This document shows positions 58,965-64,000 of a DNA stretch of 64,000 nt, in pieces. Origin of the DNA: Cytobacillus suaedae. GTDB lineage: Bacteria > Bacillota > Bacilli > Bacillales > Bacillaceae_L. Numbering within the stretch: the stretch's first letter is position 1; every line of letters begins with the position of its first letter. Both the position numbers and the translations under genes were made by a program. The notes beneath the pieces were generated by a model. The model had not been told where the DNA came from, did no database searches, and saw only the letters and a program-made list of their open reading frames with translations. The stretch is from positions 4,427,001 to 4,491,000 of the forward strand of contig CP063163.1 of NCBI GenBank assembly GCA_014960805.1. Reading direction: 5' to 3'.

Positions 58965-59252
58965 TTACTCTTCTTCTCTAATTACAATGTGACGGATAAT
59001 GTCTTCACTGATTTTAGCTAAACGATCAAACTCTTTAACTGCTTCAGAATTAGACATAACGCTAAGAATCATGTAATAACCATCACGGAAATCATTGATT
59101 TCGTAAGCAAGACGGCGTTTACCCCATTCTTTAACATTAGCAATCTCCGCACCATTGTCAGTTAAAACGCCATTAAAACGCTCAACTAAAGCTTTTTTAG
59201 CTTCATCTTCAATGTTTGGACGGATGATATACATTACTTCGTACTTTCTCAT
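58965..59252 (-). CDS. rpsF: Ribosomal protein S6
   Basis: A 95-residue S6 of normal length, starting [19 protein letters not shown] and ending in an acidic REEE tail. It pairs with S18 on the 30S subunit. ATG 59252 follows AAAGGAGGTGAACGTG; the longer frame reaches into the leader and is not real. First gene of the rpsF-ssb-rpsR operon. Confidence 0.97.
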   Translation of the reverse strand: MRKYEVMYIIRPNIEDEAKKALVERFNGVLTDNGAEIANVKEWGKRRLAYEINDFRDGYYMILSVMSNSEAVKEFDRLAKISEDIIRHIVIREEE

Positions 59253-59261
59253 CACGTTCAC

Positions 59262-59297
59262 CTCCTTTTGGACTAACGGCCCTATATGGGCAAGGAG
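59262..59297 (-). ncRNA. Putative S6:S18 autoregulatory leader of rpsF
   Basis: In minus-strand RNA CUCC pairs with GGAG (the rpsF ribosome site), and an inner stem GCCC-AUAUA-GGGC is followed by CCG, the conserved trinucleotide to which the S6:S18 dimer binds in other bacteria. It lies between the promoter and rpsF. Identification is from structure and position as I know the motif. Confidence 0.6.
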
Positions 59298-59325
59298 CAA
59301 TCTTATCAATTACTCACAGAAACAG

Positions 59326-59355
59326 ATTATACCATATTGAAATATCCGTTGCAAT
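59326..59355 (-). promoter_or_regulatory. Sigma-A promoter of the rpsF operon
   Basis: TTGCAA (59355-59350) and a perfect TATAAT (59331-59326), 18 bp apart on the minus strand, 74 bp upstream of rpsF. Confidence 0.72.
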
Positions 59356-59423
59356 ACAAGTTCCTTCCAAATTATGAAAAAGATTAATTTTAGTTAAACT
59401 TTTTAATTACAAAATAAACAAAA

Positions 59424-59452
59424 TCCCTTAGCTTTTTCTTTAAGCTAAGGGA
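59424..59452 (-). terminator. Terminator of ychF
   Basis: Eleven-bp stem TCCCTTAGCTT/AAGCTAAGGGA with A/T-rich flanks, just past the ychF stop. Confidence 0.85.
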
Positions 59453-59466
59453 TAAAATGATATTAC

Positions 59467-60567
59467 TTAAACATTAAAACGGAAGTGTATTACATCTCCA
59501 TCTTGAACAATATATTCTTTTCCTTCTAGACGTACTTTACCCGCTTCTTTAGCAGCAGTCATTGAACCGTTTCCAATTAAGTCATCATAAGAAACTGTTT
59601 CAGCACGGATAAAGCCACGTTCAAAGTCCGTGTGTATAATTCCAGCACATTGTGGAGCTTTCATGCCTCTTCTGAATGTCCATGCACGAACCTCTTGTTC
59701 ACCTGCTGTAAAGTAAGTTGCTAGTCCTAATAAGCTATATGAAGCTCTGATTAACTGATCTAAACCAGACTCCTCGATACCAATCTCTTCAAGGAACATT
59801 GCTTTCTCTTCCCCATCAAGTTCAGCTATTTCAGATTCTATTTTTGCACAAATAACAATTACTTCAGCATTGTCTTTTTCTGCAAACTCTCGAACCATTT
59901 TCACATATTCATTAGATGAAGGATCAACTACGTCGTCCTCACTTACATTTGCAACATAAAGTACAGGCTTGATTGTTAGCAGATGAAGGTGTTTAACGAA
60001 TTTCATTTGCTCATCTGTAAACTCAACAGTACGAGCTGGCAGATTGTTTTCAAAAGCTTCTTTTAATTTAACTAATGCCTCATGCTCAAATACTGCATCT
60101 TTGTCTTTTTGTTTAGCTAACTTTCCAACACGATCAATTCGTTTTTCAACAGATTCTAAATCAGCCAAAATTAACTCTAGATTAATTACTTCGATATCAT
60201 CAATAGGATCTACTTTACCAGAAACGTGAGTAATATTATCGTCTGCAAAGCAGCGAACAACATGACAAATTGCATCTACTTGACGGATGTGTGATAAGAA
60301 CTTATTCCCTAAGCCTTCACCTTTGCTTGCTCCTTTTACAATCCCTGCAATATCAGTAAATTCAAATGCAGTTGGAACAGTTTTTTTAGGCTTTATTAAC
60401 TCAGTTAATTTATTTAAACGGTGATCTGGAACCTCAACAATTCCTACATTCGGATCAATTGTACAAAACGGATAGTTTGCAGATTCAGCACCTGCTTGTG
60501 TAATTGCATTAAATAGAGTAGATTTTCCTACGTTTGGAAGACCTACAATACCAGCTGTTAAAGCCAT
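59467..60567 (-). CDS. ychF: Ribosome-associated ATPase YchF/OLA1
   Basis: A 366-residue Obg-family P-loop NTPase (B. subtilis YyaF). G1 is GLPNVGKSTLFN near 8, G3 is DIAGIVKGASKGEGLGN and G4 is the altered NVSE form typical of this ATP-preferring branch. A coiled coil sits in the middle, and a C-terminal TGS domain carries AWTFRRGMKAPQCAG and VQDGDVIHFRFNV. It binds ribosomes and regulates stress responses. ATG 60567 follows GAGGAGTG. Independent unit upstream of rpsF. Confidence 0.97.
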   Translation of the reverse strand: MALTAGIVGLPNVGKSTLFNAITQAGAESANYPFCTIDPNVGIVEVPDHRLNKLTELIKPKKTVPTAFEFTDIAGIVKGASKGEGLGNKFLSHIRQVDAICHVVRCFADDNITHVSGKVDPIDDIEVINLELILADLESVEKRIDRVGKLAKQKDKDAVFEHEALVKLKEAFENNLPARTVEFTDEQMKFVKHLHLLTIKPVLYVANVSEDDVVDPSSNEYVKMVREFAEKDNAEVIVICAKIESEIAELDGEEKAMFLEEIGIEESGLDQLIRASYSLLGLATYFTAGEQEVRAWTFRRGMKAPQCAGIIHTDFERGFIRAETVSYDDLIGNGSMTAAKEAGKVRLEGKEYIVQDGDVIHFRFNV

Positions 60568-60707
60568 CGTTTTTCACTCCTCTTTTATTACGTGGCTTCA
60601 TTATAAAAGCCATTTTCCGTAAACCATAACCTTTCACAATTATAGATATATCATATAAAAAAGACAAGTTAATTCTGTCCAATTTAAATATATAGCTACT
60701 TAAAATG
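60568..60707. other. AT-rich ychF upstream region
   Basis: Expected to contain the ychF promoter. I see no gene here. The GC-rich repeats listed next begin after it. Confidence 0.5.
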
Positions 60708-60803
60708 GCTCCACAGGAACATGGTTAGTTATTCGCTCCGTGAGCCTCCTCATCGCTCTACTCCTGTGGGGTCTCACTTTGACACACTTCTCTTGCAGGA
60801 GTC
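60708..60803 (-). repeat. Bacillus GC-rich dispersed repeat, inverted copy
   Basis: On the minus strand the sequence has GACTCCTGCA, GTGAGACCCCACAGGAG, GATGAGGAGGCTCAC blocks, the same order as in the plus-strand copy at 60922-61043. It is more diverged. An open frame over it is not a gene. Confidence 0.65.
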
Positions 60804-60921
60804 TTCGTGGATGTTAGCAAATACCGCCCTCTAAATAAGCATAGAATAATTATATAAATGTAAGGTATAACTGCTCTTTTCTTAAAGAATATTGCTATGC
60901 AGGAATTTATCCTAGAGTGGA

Positions 60922-61043
60922 TTGGAGCGGAAGACACTTGACTCCTGCGGGAGTAGAGGAAAGGTCGAGACCCCGCAGACGGTACGTCGAGGAGGCTCGA
61001 CTTCCTCCCCGCGGAAAGCAAGTGTCTGCAGCGCAAAGGAACG
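60922..61043 (+). repeat. Bacillus GC-rich dispersed hairpin repeat
   Basis: GC-rich block in AT-rich surroundings: GGAGCGGAAGACACTTGACT at its left, then CTCCTGCGGGAG, GAGACCCCGCAG, GAGGAGGCTCGAC and CCCCGCGGAAAGCAAGTGTC at its right. The ends pair (GACACTTG with CAAGTGTC, CTGCGGG with CCCGCGG), so it can form a large hairpin. From memory it matches a repeat found in many Bacillus intergenic regions. Two frames over it are not genes. Confidence 0.75.
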
Positions 61044-61108
61044 GACTAGCTTCAGATTGTGTTTAAATGTATTAAAAGAACCGCCCCAGTAATGGAACGG
61101 CATAGTGT

Positions 61109-63106
61109 TTATATTTTTTCAATGTTTACTAAGCAATCGTAAAGTGTACTTCCTAACCCATTATCCGAAACTCTATCAGGAGTTAAAAGGTTAGGACTTC
61201 CGCCATACTTACTCCATTGACCCTCATCTATATTTATCGTTGTTGGATGAGCATTTTCAAGGATTTTTACGATCCCTTTAAGCTCTCCTCTATTATTGAA
61301 AACTCTTACTGAGTCATTTTCATTTAATCCTTTTTCTCTAGCAATATCTTTTGAGACATCAACTTTTATTTGCTGCATGCTTTCAATTAGGTGATAATGC
61401 TGGGAATGGTTTGAGCGCATCGGGTGGATTGTTAAAAGCGTATAAGGGTATTTCTTAACTAGTTCACTATTTGTTGATTCCTCAGGAAATAGTAAAGATG
61501 GTTTACCATTATAACCTTTATCATTACCCATTGATGATGTGAACTCAAATTTACCACTTTTAGTAGTAAATTTATAATCACTCCAAGGAACGTGATCAAC
61601 AGGTAATTCTACATGATTGTTTTCTAAGAACGTATCTAACGTAACTCCCTTATCCTCTAGATATCCTAGGCCTAATTGTAGAAATTCCCTTCTTGAGTAA
61701 TTGAAATCTTCTCCAAATCCAAGTAATTCAGCTAACTTGGTCCAAATCCATAAATCAGACTTTGCTTCACCAGGTGGATCTACAAGCTTAGGGCCATAAT
61801 TCGCATAATGATGGTACATAGAAGAAAAATAGATATCTTCTTCTTCGAAAACTGTTGTTGTTGGTAATACATAGTCTGCTAAGGCTGCTGTATCGGTCAT
61901 GAACTGGTCGATTACTACTAAAGTATCCACGGACTCAAACGCTTTTTTAACTAGGTTCGTATCAGGTACCTGTGTTAATGGATTTCCACATGTAACAATA
62001 ATCATCTTTATTTTAGGGTCTACTGCTTCTAAAATTCCTTTAGCCTGTTGCATCATCGTGAAAGTTCTTGTATTTTCCTTTTTATGTGGTAAAGTAAGGG
62101 CCCCATAATCAAAACTTTGACCTACTTGAAGATTACCGTAGTTCGATCCCCCTCCACTAATCCCGATGTTACCACTCACAGCAACTAAAGCATTAATTAA
62201 TCGGATTGTATTTCCCCCGTTTGTATACCTTTGCATTCCTAATCCTAAGAATGTTGAAGTCGGTCTATCAGCAAACGATTTAGCTAATAAAGAAATTGTT
62301 TCACGTGAAACATTCGTGCGTTCAACTATCTCGTCAAAAGTTATACTATTCACTAATTCTAGTAAATCTGAAAATCCGTGGGTGTAGTCACGTATAAAAT
62401 CTTTATCCTCAAGGTCCAATCTTATTAATTCTTTAATGACCCCTAAAGCTAGCATTCCGTCCATACCAGGCTTTATCTGAATGTAATGATCTGCAATTTT
62501 TGAGGTAGCATTAAAAATTGGGTCAATTACGATAATCTTTGTTCCTTTTTTCTTAACTTCAAGTAGATATTGGTAGAGATGCATGTTTGTTCTAACAACA
62601 TTACGTCCCCAAATGATTACATGTTTGCTATTTAATATATCTTCCGGCGCATGACTCCATGAGTTTCCAAAGTCCCATTTTTGAGCCTCAATTCCTGCTC
62701 CCCAACATATACTACCTGTAAGCTCTGTTACACCACCGTAGCAATTAAAAAAGCGTTGGTCTAAACTTTTTAATAGCCCTCCATTTGAATAATCATGACT
62801 GTGAAGTACTGCTAAAGGACCAAATTCTAATTTAGTTTCTTTCATTTTTTCTGCAATCTCTTGTAATGCTTGTTCCCAAGATATTTCTTTAAATATCCCA
62901 TTTTCTTTTTTTTGTGGGTACAATAAACGTTCTTCTGAGTTTGTTCTAGTTTCAAGCATTCTTCCACGGCCACATATTTTGCCTTTAGTTATTGGATGTT
63001 CTTTATCTCCGTCAACTTTAACAACTTTTCCATTTTTTACGGTAACTTCGAATCCACAGTTATCCCAACAATTTAAGGAACAGGAACTAATTACTTTACT
63101 CTCCAT
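61109..63106 (-). CDS. yyaE: Molybdopterin oxidoreductase YyaE
   Basis: A 665-residue molybdopterin-dependent oxidoreductase of the DMSO reductase/formate dehydrogenase family. The N-terminal cluster motif CSLNCWDNCGF with CGRG later binds 4Fe-4S. KISWEQAL-like EISWEQALQEIAEKM, SICWGAG near 140, GGSNYGNLQVG and the C-terminal molybdopterin-dinucleotide domain (about 530-665, IHPMRSNHSQHY) follow. It has no signal peptide, so it acts in the cytoplasm. ATG 63106 is preceded by AGGGG; the frame to 63130 has no site. Neighbourhood (ychF, DUF951) and size match B. subtilis YyaE. Substrate unknown. Confidence 0.87.
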   Translation of the reverse strand: MESKVISSCSLNCWDNCGFEVTVKNGKVVKVDGDKEHPITKGKICGRGRMLETRTNSEERLLYPQKKENGIFKEISWEQALQEIAEKMKETKLEFGPLAVLHSHDYSNGGLLKSLDQRFFNCYGGVTELTGSICWGAGIEAQKWDFGNSWSHAPEDILNSKHVIIWGRNVVRTNMHLYQYLLEVKKKGTKIIVIDPIFNATSKIADHYIQIKPGMDGMLALGVIKELIRLDLEDKDFIRDYTHGFSDLLELVNSITFDEIVERTNVSRETISLLAKSFADRPTSTFLGLGMQRYTNGGNTIRLINALVAVSGNIGISGGGSNYGNLQVGQSFDYGALTLPHKKENTRTFTMMQQAKGILEAVDPKIKMIIVTCGNPLTQVPDTNLVKKAFESVDTLVVIDQFMTDTAALADYVLPTTTVFEEEDIYFSSMYHHYANYGPKLVDPPGEAKSDLWIWTKLAELLGFGEDFNYSRREFLQLGLGYLEDKGVTLDTFLENNHVELPVDHVPWSDYKFTTKSGKFEFTSSMGNDKGYNGKPSLLFPEESTNSELVKKYPYTLLTIHPMRSNHSQHYHLIESMQQIKVDVSKDIAREKGLNENDSVRVFNNRGELKGIVKILENAHPTTINIDEGQWSKYGGSPNLLTPDRVSDNGLGSTLYDCLVNIEKI

Positions 63107-63192
63107 ATTTTTTTCCCCTCTACCCCACAATATCTATTTATATAAGTTTTCAAAAAGGCCTAGCTACCTTATAGCTAGACCTTCTCTCTGTG

Positions 63193-63390
63193 TTATTCCT
63201 CATGTTTTACTAGAATTTTCTTCACTTTTCTTGAGAACTCTTTCCTAGGAATTAATACACTATGGGCACAGCCCTCACATTTTATACGAATGTCCATCCC
63301 CATACGGATGATCTTCCATCGGTTGGTTCCACAAGGGTGCTGTTTTTTCATTTCAACAATATCATTCATCGCATAATCTTTATCTACCAT
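63193..63390 (-). CDS. DUF951 family small protein
   Basis: A 65-residue protein. The DIVEMKKQHPCGTNRWKIIR, GMDIRIKCEGCAHSVLIPR block with CPG-like Cys20 and Cys-x-x-Cys is the DUF951 signature, a single small zinc-ribbon or OB-like fold with probable nucleic-acid binding. AGAAGGTGATG precedes the ATG. It follows the mscS-family gene by about 100 bp on the same strand, as in other Bacillaceae. Confidence 0.85.
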   Translation of the reverse strand: MVDKDYAMNDIVEMKKQHPCGTNRWKIIRMGMDIRIKCEGCAHSVLIPRKEFSRKVKKILVKHEE

Positions 63391-63489
63391 ATATCATCAC
63401 CTTCTTACCCTTTACCTCAATATTAATCTCAAAATGGAGTAAGTCTATTTTCAAAGTGTTCTTTTCACTATGAAATGGAGATGTCAATT

Positions 63490-64000
63490 CTAGCCGTTTT
63501 GCTTCTCTGTATTTCCTTCATCTCTAGTATACATGACCATGCGTGGATATGGAATTTCAATACCATGCTCATCTAACCTAAGTTTAATTTCCTTACGTAA
63601 GATTCTTGAAATATAAAAATGGCGCATCGGTAATACCTCCGATACAATACGTAAAACCACTTCAGAAGCACCAAGCATCTGAACACCTAATAACTCAGGT
63701 GTTTTTATCATATCTTCATATTTATCAGGTAACTCTTGTAATAGTTCTTCAAGGATTTTTTCAGTCTTAGGAATATCTCCCTCATAGGAAACGCTGATAT
63801 CTACTACAGCAATGCTATTATTAATAGAAAAATTGGTTACCTCTACAATACTTCCATTAGGTAATATATGAATTTCTCCAGTAAAGGACTTAAGCTTAGT
63901 TGTTCGTAACCCTATTTCCTCAACCGTGCCTTCAAAGGTTCCTGTCCTAATAAAATCACCAACTGAAAATTGATCTTCAAAAATGATAAAAAAACCGGTT
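63490..64000 (-). CDS. MscS-family mechanosensitive channel (partial)
   Basis: The frame is open from the right edge of the window; 170 residues of the C-terminal part are present. FEDQFSVGDFIRTGTFEGTV, EEIGLRTTKLKSFTGEIHILPNG and TNFSINNSIAVVDISV are the beta-domain motifs of MscS channels, followed by an alpha/beta tail. The pore helices and the start lie outside the window. Members release osmolytes on hypo-osmotic shock. It stops with TAG at 63492-63490. Confidence 0.9.
   Translation of the reverse strand, partial: TGFFIIFEDQFSVGDFIRTGTFEGTVEEIGLRTTKLKSFTGEIHILPNGSIVEVTNFSINNSIAVVDISVSYEGDIPKTEKILEELLQELPDKYEDMIKTPELLGVQMLGASEVVLRIVSEVLPMRHFYISRILRKEIKLRLDEHGIEIPYPRMVMYTRDEGNTEKQNG

Noticed and set aside
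60758-61103. Two short minus-strand ORFs of 92 and 63 residues
   Set aside because: They are frames opened by the GC-rich repeats and lack ribosome sites and protein-like composition.

Overview
The window is chromosomal DNA of a low-GC Firmicute of the family Bacillaceae. Evidence for this is the strong Shine-Dalgarno sequences, frequent TTG and GTG starts, and a block from about 40.7 kb to the right end whose gene order matches the origin-proximal region of Bacillus subtilis as I remember it: rlmH, htrC/yyxA, walJ-yycI-yycH-walK-walR, tRNA cluster, purA, dnaC, rplI, gdpP, yybS, rpsR-ssb-rpsF, ychF, yyaE, DUF951, mscS. I cannot name the species. I see no phage, transposase, CRISPR array or plasmid gene.

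Layout. 1-7.4 kb: tail of a membrane protein, a YwjA-like ABC exporter, an alcohol/aldehyde dehydrogenase pair with an M20 dipeptidase, and an MFS exporter preceded by an unannotated leader peptide and alternative hairpins. 7.6-18.9 kb: TraB-family protein, second MFS exporter, ldh, LLM monooxygenase, NarL-type two-component system, CPBP protease, DUF2254, DedA and two small or unknown proteins. 19-28 kb: FAD oxidoreductase, aminotransferase, a decayed ftsZ paralogue, radical SAM protein, ClC channel, acyl-CoA dehydrogenase, VOC dioxygenase and a KinB-like kinase. 28.4-37.2 kb: a two-carbon/three-carbon hydroxyacid module, with glycolate oxidase subunits GlcF and GlcD and an LctP permease on one strand, divergent from lutR-lutABC, with matching palindromic operators near both promoters. 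37.5-40.5 kb: small unknown protein, DUF2071, DegV and DUF421. 40.7-64 kb: the conserved housekeeping block.

How the genes work together. LctP, GlcDF and LutABC would import and oxidise lactate or glycolate, with LutR sensing the substrate; ldh gives the fermentative reverse reaction. WalRK with its YycH/YycI regulators controls wall hydrolases, and the adjacent M23 peptidase has a near-consensus WalR box upstream. rpsF-ssb-rpsR has a leader resembling the S6:S18 autoregulatory RNA. purA has an inverted pair of PurBox-like motifs just upstream of a good sigma-A promoter. A cluster of DnaA boxes surrounds a small CxxH/CxxC gene between rlmH and htrC.

Most noteworthy: the attenuator-like leader of the MFS gene at 7.4-7.5 kb; the ftsZ remnant at 21.7-22.0 kb, which retains ribosome binding site and terminator; duplicated 26-nt 5' tRNA halves, each joined to a hairpin repeat, in the tRNA cluster; and the DnaA-box cluster at 41.2-41.55 kb.
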